A model generated the notes under the pieces. It saw nothing but the letters and a program-made list of their open reading frames with translations. It ran no database searches and was not told the origin of the DNA. A program made the position numbers and the translations under genes. 64,000 nucleotides of DNA from Natronorubrum halophilum (GTDB lineage Archaea; Halobacteriota; Halobacteria; Halobacteriales; Natrialbaceae): assembly GCF_003670115.1 (NCBI RefSeq), contig NZ_QQTY01000001.1, forward strand, positions 124,001 to 188,000. Direction: 5' to 3'. The first letter of the stretch is position 1; each line of letters starts with the position of its first letter. Shown here in pieces: positions 17,868 to 26,362 of this stretch.

Positions 17868-18134
17868 ATGCCCGTTCCAAAATCCGAGTTCGACAGTCTC
17901 CCGCCCTGTGATTTCTACACGCCAGAGGAGCTCTTCGAGGACGACCAGATGTACACCGTCTACGAAATCGCCCGCCTCCTCCAGGGTATCGAGACCGACG
18001 CGGACCTCGACCGAGAAACCGAGGACGTCTTGCTGGACTGGGCGATTCCCTGGGTGATGACCAACGCCGACGACCTCGTGGTCGCCGAGCCGCGAGACGA
18101 GGACGAACCCGGCTACTACGGCCTGAAGGAATGA
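17868..18134 (+). CDS. Conserved haloarchaeal small protein (probably DUF5827)
   Basis: An 88-residue acidic protein starting MPVPKSEFD, with a helical middle part (MYTVYEIARLLQGI) and a C-terminal LDWAIPWVMTNADDLVVAEP. I recall this as a conserved haloarchaeal family (DUF5827), from memory. Its stop overlaps the start of the BioD-like ATPase gene (ATGA), so translation is probably coupled. The ATPase is the only functional clue. Confidence 0.82.
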   Translation: MPVPKSEFDSLPPCDFYTPEELFEDDQMYTVYEIARLLQGIETDADLDRETEDVLLDWAIPWVMTNADDLVVAEPRDEDEPGYYGLKE

Positions 18135-18991
18135 TCCTCCTCGTGGTCGGTGCCGACCGCGTCGACGCCGGCAAGACCACGTTCTCAACCGGCCTGCTGG
18201 AGCGAACCGGCGCGGTCGGCTACAAACCCCGTGCGGGAAACGACTACTGGTTCGACCACGACGACTGTCGAGGAGCACTGGCCGACGGACGGCTCTACGG
18301 CAAGGACGCGAAGCATCTCGCGGCCGCTGAGGGGCGCGGCCGCGAACCCGAACGACTCAACCCGGTCCACCGGCTGTGGCGGCCCGCGCCCGACGGCGGA
18401 ACCGGGCTGCTCGGCAAGTCGGATCGAGAATTTCTCGTCGACCGCGTTGGTCGTCCGAGCAACGAACGTGCGGAACGCGATGGGGCCCCCACGTTCGTCC
18501 GTAACGCCACCGCCGACGTGCCGGACGCGGTCGCCGACGCGCTCCCGCTCGAGGACGCGATCCCCGTCGAGACCGTCGACGAGGTGAACGAGATCGCCGC
18601 ACGGCGGTACATTCCCGCCTTCGAGGAGCTGGCGACCGAGGTCGAACGGAGAGCGGACGCCGTCGTCGAATCCTACGGTGACATCGCACGACCCCTCCGG
18701 TCGGTGGAGCCGGCGGCGATCAGCGCCGTTGCAGCCGTCGAGCCCGGCCGGGCGCGGATCTATCCCGGCGACCGCTACTGCCACGCCTGCGAGATCGCCA
18801 GTTCGAGCCCGAAAGACGGGGCGCTCGAGAAACGCGTTCCCGACGTGCTCGGCTATCTCGATCCGATCGAACGGGTCCGTCTGCCGCCGCTCGGGAGCGA
18901 CGAGCGGACGGACCCGGCGCGGATCGCTCGAGCGTATTCGGACGCCAACGATGCGCTTCTCGAGGCGGCCGGAGTTAACGGGGATATCTGA
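18131..18991 (+). CDS. P-loop ATPase, dethiobiotin-synthetase (BioD)-like
   Basis: A 286-residue protein opening with a strand and the P-loop VVGADRVDAGKTTFS, a BioD-type variant of Walker A in which the loop reads D-x-G-K-T-T. The following GAVGYKPRAGNDYW resembles the BioD strand carrying the catalytic lysine (KP). The C-terminal half has two cysteines in the CHAC motif and does not look like BioD. No other biotin genes are near, so it is more likely a BioD/MinD-related ATPase of unknown substrate. It is translationally coupled to the 88-residue protein upstream. Confidence 0.75.
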   Translation: MILLVVGADRVDAGKTTFSTGLLERTGAVGYKPRAGNDYWFDHDDCRGALADGRLYGKDAKHLAAAEGRGREPERLNPVHRLWRPAPDGGTGLLGKSDREFLVDRVGRPSNERAERDGAPTFVRNATADVPDAVADALPLEDAIPVETVDEVNEIAARRYIPAFEELATEVERRADAVVESYGDIARPLRSVEPAAISAVAAVEPGRARIYPGDRYCHACEIASSSPKDGALEKRVPDVLGYLDPIERVRLPPLGSDERTDPARIARAYSDANDALLEAAGVNGDI

Positions 18992-19086
18992 GTTCGACCT
19001 GATTTTCCGCTCGCGTATTCGATCGAAATCGGGCGAGCCCCCGGTGAGTTTCCGTCTCTTTCTCGATCAGAGGGATTAAGACCACT

Positions 19087-19100
19087 CGGTGGAACCACCG
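19087..19100. promoter_or_regulatory. Palindrome CGGTGG-AA-CCACCG at thiB transcription start
   Basis: A perfect 6-bp inverted repeat with a 2-bp centre, between a TATA-like ATTAAG (about 19074) and the ATG at 19105. Position at the transcription start fits a repressor operator. The thiamine-responsive regulator ThiR is a candidate, but its site is not known to me in detail. The loop is too tight for an RNA hairpin. Confidence 0.5.
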
Positions 19101-19104
19101 TGTA

Positions 19105-20229
19105 ATGAGACGACGCACGTTTCTCGCTACCGTCGGAAGCGGATCGGCGCTCGGCCTGGCGGGCTGTCTGACCCAAGACGATCAGGGATCGGACGACGAC
19201 GGCTCGAACGGAGATCCGGAGCCCGAGGAGTTGGATCTCGAGGGGACGCTCGAGGTCGTCACCTACGAGTCGATGATCGACGGCGAGAATCCCGCGGGGC
19301 CGTGGCTCAAGGAGGCGTTCGAGGACGAGTATCCCGACGCCGAACTCGAGTGGACGAGGCTCCCGGACCAGGGTCTCAACCAGTACATCAATCGGGCGGA
19401 CAAAGGCCTCGAGATCGATCCCGATGTCTACCTCGGCGTGAATATCGACGATCTCGTCGGTATCGACGACAACCTCGAGGCGGGCGGGCTGTTCCGCGAA
19501 CTCAATCGGGATCGAATCGAGCGAGCGAGTCGCATCCGCGACGGGCTGGACATGGGCGACCCGCACGGTCGCGTCGTCGCGTACGATACGGGCTACATCA
19601 GCCTCGTTTACGACGAGAACGAGATCGACGAACCGGAGACGTTCGACGACCTGACCGAGCCGGCGTACGAGGACGCGCTCATCGCACAGAACGCCCAGAC
19701 GTCCGACCCCGGCCAGGCGTTCTTGCTGTGGACGATCGACGCCTTCGGCGAGGACGGCTACCTCGAGTACTGGCGGGAACTCGACGAGAACGGAGTGCGT
19801 CGCATAGAGGACTGGGCTGAATCGTACTACGGCGCGTACATGAACGAAGAGCGGCCGATGGTCGTCTCCTACTCGACCGACCAGGTGTTCGCGAGCATGG
19901 AAGGACACGATCTCGGCCGCCATCAGATCGCCTTTCTCGACGGCCAGGGCTACGCGAACCCCGAAGGGATGGGGATCTTCGAGGGCGCAGCGGAGGTCGA
20001 TCTCGCCTACGAGTTCCTCGATTTCGCGCTTTCGAACGACGCACAGGCCGAGATCGCCCAGCGAAACGTTCAGTTCCCCGCGGTCGAGGACGAGTACGTC
20101 GACCTGGCCGACGAATTCGACCGGTACGCGCACGTCCCGCCGGAAGCGGTGACGGTCGGCTACGACGACCTCCGCGGGAACCTCGACGAGTGGGTCGACG
20201 ACTGGGCGCGGGAGTTCGCCGGCCAGTAA
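19105..20229 (+). CDS. thiB: Thiamine ABC transporter substrate-binding lipoprotein
   Basis: A 374-residue extracellular binding protein. The N-terminus is a twin-arginine signal (RRRTFLATVG) ending in the lipobox LAGC at about residues 18-21, then an acidic linker. The mature part tracks bacterial ThiB/TbpA closely: EVVTYESM, VVAYDTGYISLVYD, TSDPGQAFLLW, WAESYYGAYMNEERPMVVSYSTD. It should bind thiamine or thiamine phosphates at the cell surface. It is the first gene of thiB-thiP-thiQ on one strand; the gap to the permease is 9 bp. Confidence 0.92.
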   Translation: MRRRTFLATVGSGSALGLAGCLTQDDQGSDDDGSNGDPEPEELDLEGTLEVVTYESMIDGENPAGPWLKEAFEDEYPDAELEWTRLPDQGLNQYINRADKGLEIDPDVYLGVNIDDLVGIDDNLEAGGLFRELNRDRIERASRIRDGLDMGDPHGRVVAYDTGYISLVYDENEIDEPETFDDLTEPAYEDALIAQNAQTSDPGQAFLLWTIDAFGEDGYLEYWRELDENGVRRIEDWAESYYGAYMNEERPMVVSYSTDQVFASMEGHDLGRHQIAFLDGQGYANPEGMGIFEGAAEVDLAYEFLDFALSNDAQAEIAQRNVQFPAVEDEYVDLADEFDRYAHVPPEAVTVGYDDLRGNLDEWVDDWAREFAGQ

Positions 20230-20238
20230 CGCTCGACC

Positions 20239-22143
20239 GTGTCGCTCGAAGATCGTCCCGTCGTCGACCGATTCTCGTCCGGCGTCATCAGCGCGTGGCT
20301 CGAGCGCCACGCCCTCTTGCTCGCCGCACTCGTGACGGCCGGCGTCCTCGCCGTCATGCTGTACCTCCCCATCGGCGTCGTCTTCCTCGAGGCCGTCCTC
20401 GATGACGGTGCGCCCACACTGGGCCACTTCGCCGATGTGCTGACGGACCCGTTCTACTTCGGGGCACTCGCGGACGTCTTCGCGGAGCCGCTGGCGATCG
20501 GCACGCACCTCGGCTCGCTCGCGGGCTGGCTCGCCGCGGTCTCGATCTCGCTGACCCTCGAGTACCCGATCCCCGGCGTCGATCTGCCGGTACCGTGGAT
20601 CGGCCTCGAGACGCCCGGCGTTCGGAAAGGACTGTTCGGCTTTACGGCCTACCAGGCCGGGCTTTCGACGATTGCGAGCGTCGCGCTCGGCTTGCCCGCC
20701 GCCTACGTCCTCGCGAACTACGAGTTCTACGGCCGCCGAACGCTCCGATCGCTGACGATCCTCCCGTTCGTCATGCCGGGGATCATGGTCGCGGTCGGCT
20801 TCTACGCGATGTTCGGACGGTCGGGGACGCTCAACTCCGTCCTCGGGGTAGTCGGGTTCGGCCCGTTCGCGTTCATCGAGACCAGCCCGCTCGCGATCGT
20901 GATCCTCGCCCACGCGTTCTACAACGCGCCGCTGGTCGCGCGGCTCACCGTCGCCGCCTGGGAGTCCGTCGACGAACGAACCGTCGAAACCGCCCGCAGC
21001 CTCGGTGCGAACAAACGGCGGGCCTTTCGGGACGTCGTCGCGCCACAGCTCACACCGGCAGTGCTCACGGGTGCGCTGCTGACGTTCATCTTCACGTTCA
21101 TGACGTTCCCGATCGTGCTCGCGCTCGGCGGGCTCCAGTTGGCGACGGTCGAAGTATGGATCTACGACCGCATCCAGCGGCTCGACTACGCCGAAGCCGC
21201 CACGCTCGCGATCCTCGAGACGATGCTCTCGCTGGGGCTGACGTACGCCTACCTCCGGTACGAGTCGTCCCAGGCGGGGTTCTCACAGGCGTCGTCGTCG
21301 CCGTCGACGGAAGCGCTCTTTCCCGATCTTCGGACGGCGCTCTCGCCGCGACGGCTCGCGATCCTCGGCTACGGACTCGTCGCACTGATCCTCTTCGTCG
21401 GCCCGCTGGCAAGTCTCGTCGTCGGGGGGTTCACCGACGGCTCCGGGTTGACGCTCGGGAACTACGCCTTTTTGCTCGAGCGCCAACTCGAGGGCGCGAG
21501 TTTCCAGACCCTCCCGCTGCCCGCCATCCGCAACTCGCTCCTGTTCGGGGGTGCCACGCTCCTGATCGCGGTCCCGATGGGTGTCGTGATCTCGGTCTTG
21601 ACGGTCCGCGCCGGCCGGAGCGGGGCGATCGTCGACACCCTCGCGATGGTTCCCCTCGCCGTCAGCGGCGTCGTCTTCGGGATCGGGCTCCTGCAGGGAC
21701 TGGTGTTCGGACTGTCCTTGCCGGGCGGCTGGCGACTCCGGGTTACGGGCGCGGTGGCGATCGTCGTCGCCCACGCGGTCGCAGCGTATCCGTTCGTGAC
21801 GCGAAACGTCTCGCCGCTGCTCGCGAATCTCGACTCGGCGATGGTCGAATCTGCTCGCGCGCTGGGGGCCTCGCGGGTCCGCGCGCTGCTCGACGTCGAA
21901 CTCCCGCTGGTCGCGAACGGGATCGTCGCGGGCGCGGCGTTCGCCTTCGCCATCTCGATCGGCGAGTTCTCTTCTACGGTCATTTTGGCCGGCGGGAGCG
22001 AGAGCTACACCATGCCCGTCGCCGTCGAACGCTACCTGGGTCGGCGATCCGGACCGGCGATCGCCATGGGAACCGTGCTGTTGCTCATGACGGCGGCGAG
22101 TTTCGTCGTCATCGACCGCGTCGGCGGGAGGTACGAACTGTGA
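20239..22143 (+). CDS. thiP: Thiamine ABC transporter permease (two fused permease domains)
   Basis: A 634-residue integral membrane protein made of two binding-protein-dependent permease domains, as in bacterial ThiP and FbpB. Each half has its EAA loop: SVDERTVETARSLGANKRRAF in the first and SAMVESARALGASRVRALLDV in the second. About 12 hydrophobic helices in total. Start is GTG at 20239. The stop overlaps the GTG start of the ATPase gene by four bases (GTGA), which implies translational coupling. Confidence 0.92.
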   Translation: MSLEDRPVVDRFSSGVISAWLERHALLLAALVTAGVLAVMLYLPIGVVFLEAVLDDGAPTLGHFADVLTDPFYFGALADVFAEPLAIGTHLGSLAGWLAAVSISLTLEYPIPGVDLPVPWIGLETPGVRKGLFGFTAYQAGLSTIASVALGLPAAYVLANYEFYGRRTLRSLTILPFVMPGIMVAVGFYAMFGRSGTLNSVLGVVGFGPFAFIETSPLAIVILAHAFYNAPLVARLTVAAWESVDERTVETARSLGANKRRAFRDVVAPQLTPAVLTGALLTFIFTFMTFPIVLALGGLQLATVEVWIYDRIQRLDYAEAATLAILETMLSLGLTYAYLRYESSQAGFSQASSSPSTEALFPDLRTALSPRRLAILGYGLVALILFVGPLASLVVGGFTDGSGLTLGNYAFLLERQLEGASFQTLPLPAIRNSLLFGGATLLIAVPMGVVISVLTVRAGRSGAIVDTLAMVPLAVSGVVFGIGLLQGLVFGLSLPGGWRLRVTGAVAIVVAHAVAAYPFVTRNVSPLLANLDSAMVESARALGASRVRALLDVELPLVANGIVAGAAFAFAISIGEFSSTVILAGGSESYTMPVAVERYLGRRSGPAIAMGTVLLLMTAASFVVIDRVGGRYEL

Positions 22144-23186
22144 CCGACCTTCGGCTCGAGGGCGTCTCGAAGCGCTACGGCGGGGACGCGGACGGGACCG
22201 CCGCACTGCGGGACGTGGATCTGGCCGTTCGAGAGGGCGAGTTCTTCACCCTCGTCGGCCCGTCTGGCTGTGGAAAGACGACCACGCTCCGAACGATCGC
22301 GGGCTTCGAGGATCCCACCGACGGCACCGTCGCGTTCGACGACGAGCCGGTGATCGGCGTGCCGCCCGAAGCGCGCGACGTCGGCGTCGTCTTCCAGAGC
22401 TACGGCCTCTTTCCGCACATGAGCGTCGCCGAGAACGTCGGCTACGGACTCAAGTTCCGGGAGCCCCCGGAGGGTGCGAGCGTCGACGGCCGGATCGGTG
22501 AGATGCTCGAGTTAGTCGATCTCGAGGGACTGGAGGATCGAACTCCCGATCAGCTGTCGGGCGGCCAGCAACAGCGGGTTGCACTCGCTCGCGCGCTCGC
22601 GCCGGCACCCGATCTACTCCTGCTCGACGAGCCGATGAGCGCCCTCGACGCCCGCCTCAGGGAGTCGCTGCGCCGCCAACTCAAACGGATCCAGTCGACG
22701 CTCGAGATCACGACCGTCTACGTCACCCACGATCAGGAGGAGGCGCTGGCGCTCTCGGATCGCCTCGCGGTGATGAACGACGGCGGGATCGAACAGGTCG
22801 CGACGCCGCGGGAGATCTACCACGAACCGGCGACGCGGTTCGTCGCCGAGTTCGTCGGCGACAACAACGTCTTCGACGGGACCGTCGTCGCTCGAGACGG
22901 TGATCGGACGCGGGTCGCCGTCGGCGAGACCGAACTCGAGCTTACGGGCGTTCCCGCCGATACAACGCGGGTGAGCGTTTGCATCCGGGCGGCTGCGCTG
23001 GCTCGAGACGCCGAGGAGAACCCACTTTCCGTCAGCGTCGAAACGAGCGAGTTCCGCGGCGAGCACGTCCACGCCTACGGTCGATGGAACGACGTTCCGA
23101 TCGTGTTACGACTCGAGGACGTCCCCGACGACAGCGTAACCGTCGGGTTCGCGCCGGAGGACGCACACGTACTGGAGTCGACGTGA
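22140..23186 (+). CDS. thiQ: Thiamine ABC transporter ATP-binding protein
   Basis: A 348-residue ABC ATPase. Walker A GPSGCGKTT, Q-loop VVFQSYGLFPH, signature [16 protein letters not shown], Walker B DLLLLDEPMSALD and the switch His in YVTHDQEEAL are all present. The C-terminal 110 residues form a TOBE-like domain as in the CUT/POTF ATPases. The GTG start at 22140 overlaps the permease stop; a longer open frame upstream is an artefact of overlapping the permease gene. Energises uptake through ThiB/ThiP. Confidence 0.93.
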   Translation: MTDLRLEGVSKRYGGDADGTAALRDVDLAVREGEFFTLVGPSGCGKTTTLRTIAGFEDPTDGTVAFDDEPVIGVPPEARDVGVVFQSYGLFPHMSVAENVGYGLKFREPPEGASVDGRIGEMLELVDLEGLEDRTPDQLSGGQQQRVALARALAPAPDLLLLDEPMSALDARLRESLRRQLKRIQSTLEITTVYVTHDQEEALALSDRLAVMNDGGIEQVATPREIYHEPATRFVAEFVGDNNVFDGTVVARDGDRTRVAVGETELELTGVPADTTRVSVCIRAAALARDAEENPLSVSVETSEFRGEHVHAYGRWNDVPIVLRLEDVPDDSVTVGFAPEDAHVLEST

Positions 23187-23230
23187 CGGCCGCACGGATA
23201 CGCAACCGCTACTCCCGAAACGGTCCCCGA

Positions 23231-23809
23231 TCAGGCCTGTCGAGCCATCCGCGCGGAGAGTTCGACGTGGTCGTACGGGTTGCTCGAGACGCTCGGACCG
23301 TGGCCGGTGTGCATCTCCGCGAGGTCCTCGTCGATCCGCTCGAGGACGCGATCGATGCTCTCGATGAGCGCGTCTCGGTCGCCCTCCTCGAGATCGGTTC
23401 GGCCGAAACTTCCGTTCTGGAAGACGAGATCCCCCGCAAAGAGTACGCCGGCATCGGCCGAGTAGAAACAGAGGTGGTCGTTCTTGTGTCCCGGCGTGTG
23501 GAGAGCGACGTATTCGTGATCCCCGAGTTGGACAGTCTCCTCGTCCTCGATCGCGTGGTCGACGCCGTCGATCGTGGTATCGTAGCCCCAGGCGTCGACG
23601 TCGAACGCGTCTTTCACCGCCTCGAGGTTGCCGACGTGATCCCGGTGCGTGTGGGTGAGGACGACGGCGTCGAGATCGTCGACCCGGTCGCGGACGGCTG
23701 CCACGACGTCGAAGTTCGCTCCCGTATCGACGAGAACGGTTCGCTCACCGTCGACGAGCGCGACGTTGCTGGTGAATGCCTGCACGCCCTGTGCGAGATT
23801 GGCGATCAT
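23231..23809 (-). CDS. MBL-fold metallo-hydrolase
   Basis: A 192-residue metallo-beta-lactamase-fold enzyme of the glyoxalase II/lactonase type. THTHRDHVG carries the HxHxDH zinc motif; HTPGHKNDHLCFY, GVLFAGDLVF and HTGHGP supply the remaining His/Asp ligands. I set the start at the ATG 23809 (MIANLAQGVQAF) because conservation begins there; the frame runs open to 24094 through the divergent gene's promoter and 5' end. Substrate unknown. It converges on thiQ and diverges from the wHTH gene. Confidence 0.9.
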   Translation of the reverse strand: MIANLAQGVQAFTSNVALVDGERTVLVDTGANFDVVAAVRDRVDDLDAVVLTHTHRDHVGNLEAVKDAFDVDAWGYDTTIDGVDHAIEDEETVQLGDHEYVALHTPGHKNDHLCFYSADAGVLFAGDLVFQNGSFGRTDLEEGDRDALIESIDRVLERIDEDLAEMHTGHGPSVSSNPYDHVELSARMARQA

Positions 23810-23952
23810 GGGTGGCGATACACTGTCGATCGGTTTGTGCGTATCGACACGCCACGATGACCCGCTCGGGACGATCGACTCGGACGGCGCAGGCCGATCG
23901 CGGGTTCCCGTATTCACAAGCATTTTTAGCTCCGGCACGTAGTGATAGACGA

Positions 23953-25233
23953 ATGAATCGGTCGGTCTCCGTCGGCGTTGTCCTTCTCGTCGTCGTCGTT
24001 TCCATCGCCGGTCTCGGCGTTCCGATGGCGATGACCGCCACGGGAGGGACTGGCCCGCACCAGTCCGCGGAGACGACTCCGGGGACGCCAACACAGACGG
24101 ACGCTGCCACGCAACTCGAGTCGTCTCAACCCTCGAATCAAATCGATTCGATCGCAGTCGAGTCGCAGGATTTCGATAAGACGACGTTCGAGATTACCGT
24201 CCACGAAAACGGGAGTGCGACGTGGACGTTCCAGCACGAGCAGCGCTTTGGCACCGATAACCAGACCGAGGCCGAGGACCGAGAGGCGTTCGAGGAGTTC
24301 GCCGACGAGTTCGAATCGGAAGAGACCGACTTGTACGATCGGTTTACGGAGTCGGCGCAGTCCATGACCGACAGCGGTGCCGACCTGACCGGGCGAGAGA
24401 TGGAGGCGACGAACTTCGAGCGATCCACGACGGTCGAAGACCAGTTCGGATCGCGAGGCTTCGTCGAGATGTCGTTCACCTGGGAGGGATTCGCTGCGGT
24501 CGAGGGTAACACCGTGACGGTCGGCGACGTCTTTCAGAACATCTATCTCGGTCCCGATCAGGCGATGGTTATCGAGACCGGTGATGGACTCCGGTTCGAT
24601 CGCGTTACACCGGAAGAGGACGCCCAGTACCCTCGCGAGTCGATAGAAGACGCGAACTCGGTACGCTGGAGCGGCGAACAACAGTTCCTCGACGGCAACC
24701 CCCGCGTCGTCTTCGTTCAGGAGGGGGCGGGGGACGGTCTCGGGAACGAAAACCCGGTTTCGGCGGTCGTCAACGGCGACGACACGACGTGGTATCTCGG
24801 TCTCGGAGCCATCGCCGTCCTCGGAATCGTCGGCAGCATCATCTGGTATCGACGGCAAGGGGGGACTGCTGGCGGCGGTGGCGGAGCGAACGCCGCGGCC
24901 GTCCACCCCGACGGCCAGGAGCCGTCCGCCGCGACAGCGGCGGCCGGAGTAGACGACCGCAACCCAGATGCTGCGTCCGAATCCGGCGCGCTCACCGACG
25001 AGGAACTGCTCACCGACGACGACCGCGTCGTCAAACTCATCCGCGAGAACGGCGGCCGGATGAAACAGGTCAAAATCGTCGAGGAAACCGGCTGGTCGAA
25101 GTCCAAAGTGAGCATGCTCCTCTCCGATATGGAAGAAGACGGCACCATCAGTAAACTTCGGGTCGGCCGCGAGAACATCATCAGCCTCGAGGGATTCGAA
25201 CCCGAGGCGACGAAATCGCCCTTCGACGAGTGA
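23953..25233 (+). CDS. Membrane-anchored protein with C-terminal winged helix-turn-helix
   Basis: A 426-residue protein with an N-terminal signal or anchor (VSVGVVLLVVVVSIAGLGV), an extracytoplasmic domain of about 240 residues rich in Asp/Glu, one TM helix (YLGLGAIAVLGIVGSIIWY, about residue 280), a Gly/Ala-rich cytoplasmic linker, and a C-terminal MarR-like winged helix (RVVKLIRENGGRMKQVKIVEETGWSKSKVSMLL). This is a known haloarchaeal architecture: an outside sensor domain directly tethered to a DNA-binding domain. The signal sensed and the targets are unknown. A TTTTTAG box lies about 30 bp before the ATG. Confidence 0.85.
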   Translation: MNRSVSVGVVLLVVVVSIAGLGVPMAMTATGGTGPHQSAETTPGTPTQTDAATQLESSQPSNQIDSIAVESQDFDKTTFEITVHENGSATWTFQHEQRFGTDNQTEAEDREAFEEFADEFESEETDLYDRFTESAQSMTDSGADLTGREMEATNFERSTTVEDQFGSRGFVEMSFTWEGFAAVEGNTVTVGDVFQNIYLGPDQAMVIETGDGLRFDRVTPEEDAQYPRESIEDANSVRWSGEQQFLDGNPRVVFVQEGAGDGLGNENPVSAVVNGDDTTWYLGLGAIAVLGIVGSIIWYRRQGGTAGGGGGANAAAVHPDGQEPSAATAAAGVDDRNPDAASESGALTDEELLTDDDRVVKLIRENGGRMKQVKIVEETGWSKSKVSMLLSDMEEDGTISKLRVGRENIISLEGFEPEATKSPFDE

Positions 25234-25333
25234 TCGTGTCACATTTCGAAAGCGTGGTACGACGCGACATTCCCGCGTCGAAACGGAATGCTTAAACATC
25301 GTTCTGCGCAACGATTGAGTGTAGTCGAAGCCC

Positions 25334-25408
25334 GCTCCGATGGTGTAGTCCGGCCAATCATATTACCCTCTCACGGTAATGACCTGGGTTCAAATCCCAG
25401 TCGGAGCA
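25334..25408 (+). tRNA. tRNA-Glu(CTC)
   Basis: A 75-nt cloverleaf with acceptor stem GCTCCGA/TCGGAGC, anticodon stem TTACC/GGTAA around the loop CTCTCAC (anticodon CTC, reads GAG), T-arm CTGGG/CCCAG with TTCAAAT, and discriminator A at 25408. No intron. A TATA-like CTTAAAC about 45 bp upstream and a TTTTT tract just after the 3' end (25411-25415) mark the transcript. Confidence 0.95.
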
Positions 25409-25417
25409 CTTTTTCGA
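25409..25417 (+). terminator. T-tract terminator after tRNA-Glu
   Basis: CACTTTTTC follows the discriminator base directly; archaeal RNA polymerase terminates at such T-runs. Confidence 0.5.
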
Positions 25418-25596
25418 AACCAACGTCTGACTGGTGGGTGTGGTTCCGATTCGAAGCGGCGAGACGCGAGGGTAGTGAGCGTCTCGCGGCGGACGTGTCG
25501 ACGAGACCAACCGCGAAACCCTCCTCGAGCGAACGCTGACGTGGGTGCTCGGTCGAACCCAGAACCGTTTACTTCGGGAAGGGTGTCGTCTCGAGC

Positions 25597-25884
25597 ATGG
25601 CCGAACTCAATCCGATCGGAAAGCGGATCCACAACATCTCTCCGGATCCCGTCAAGCTCACGCTCGAGGACGGAACCGACGCCGTGTTTCACGTCTCGGG
25701 GGCGGAGTTCTTCCAGCAGGAGTTTCAAGCGGAGGGAACTCGAGAGGGCGACGAGGGAGCCGCCTATCGCTTCGTCTCCAGCGAGGATCAAGCGTCGATT
25801 CTCGTCGGTCGAAAGGGGCCGGACGAGGAGGGCTGGTCGATGATCGGCGAGGTCGTTGCGGCGGAGTCGGCGGACTCGGAGTGA
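25597..25884 (+). CDS. Conserved haloarchaeal hypothetical protein
   Basis: A 95-residue acidic, probably beta-rich soluble protein (MAELNPIGKRIHNISPDPV). It contains VKLTLEDGTDAVFHVSGAEFFQQEFQAEG and a GWSMIGEVVAAE ending. Composition and start are typical of a real haloarchaeal gene, and a TTTACTT box lies about 28 bp upstream. I do not recognise the family. No operon partner. Confidence 0.7.
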   Translation: MAELNPIGKRIHNISPDPVKLTLEDGTDAVFHVSGAEFFQQEFQAEGTREGDEGAAYRFVSSEDQASILVGRKGPDEEGWSMIGEVVAAESADSE

Positions 25885-26362
25885 GAGCGGGCGACCCCTG
25901 CCGTGGACGAACGCCGTTTCGGACTGATCGCCGTCTCGGTCGACGACCGCGCCGTCCGACATCCTTCAGGAGTTGGTGACCACGAGACAGTTTTCGGGGA
26001 GTAACTCGAGGTGCAAGCAGTGCGCGCGAGCAGTATCGGTCCGCGCAGCAGGCGTCGAGTGACTATCTCACCCACGAGAAACGGTGACAATAATTATGAA
26101 ATTGAATGCTGCTGTTTCGCACGTGAATCCCGAGCGCGCCGATATTCGAAACCATACTCACAATAGTAGTAAACGTTTCAAGCGGTATGCGCGCGATGAA
26201 CGCGGGACGGGCGATACAGTATCGACATCGAGTGAGTCTGCGTTTGCATCAATGGCATAACCATTATATTTCGACCGACAGTAACTATCACAGAAAACCA
26301 TCCACGTGTAACTGGCGTCGCTGCATGGGGATTTTTACCGTCGAACACGTACGGACGACAAT
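25885..26362. other. 478-bp intergenic region
   Basis: Nothing coding is supported. The middle (about 26080-26310) is AT-rich. A TATA-like ATTTTTACC about 30 bp before 26363 belongs to ppc. Confidence 0.5.

Noticed and set aside
19087-19100. RNA hairpin terminator or attenuator
   Set aside because: The two-base loop is too tight to fold as RNA; operator reading is more plausible.
18992-19104. TPP riboswitch upstream of thiB
   Set aside because: The conserved THI-box segments are absent and the leader is too short; only a DNA palindrome is present.
18853-20913. 686-residue minus-strand open frame
   Set aside because: Antisense to thiB and the start of thiP; no recognisable domain.
20595-22139. 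Extension of thiQ into an 863-residue protein
   Set aside because: The upstream part overlaps thiP out of frame and has shadow composition; ABC ATPase homology starts at the GTG 22140.
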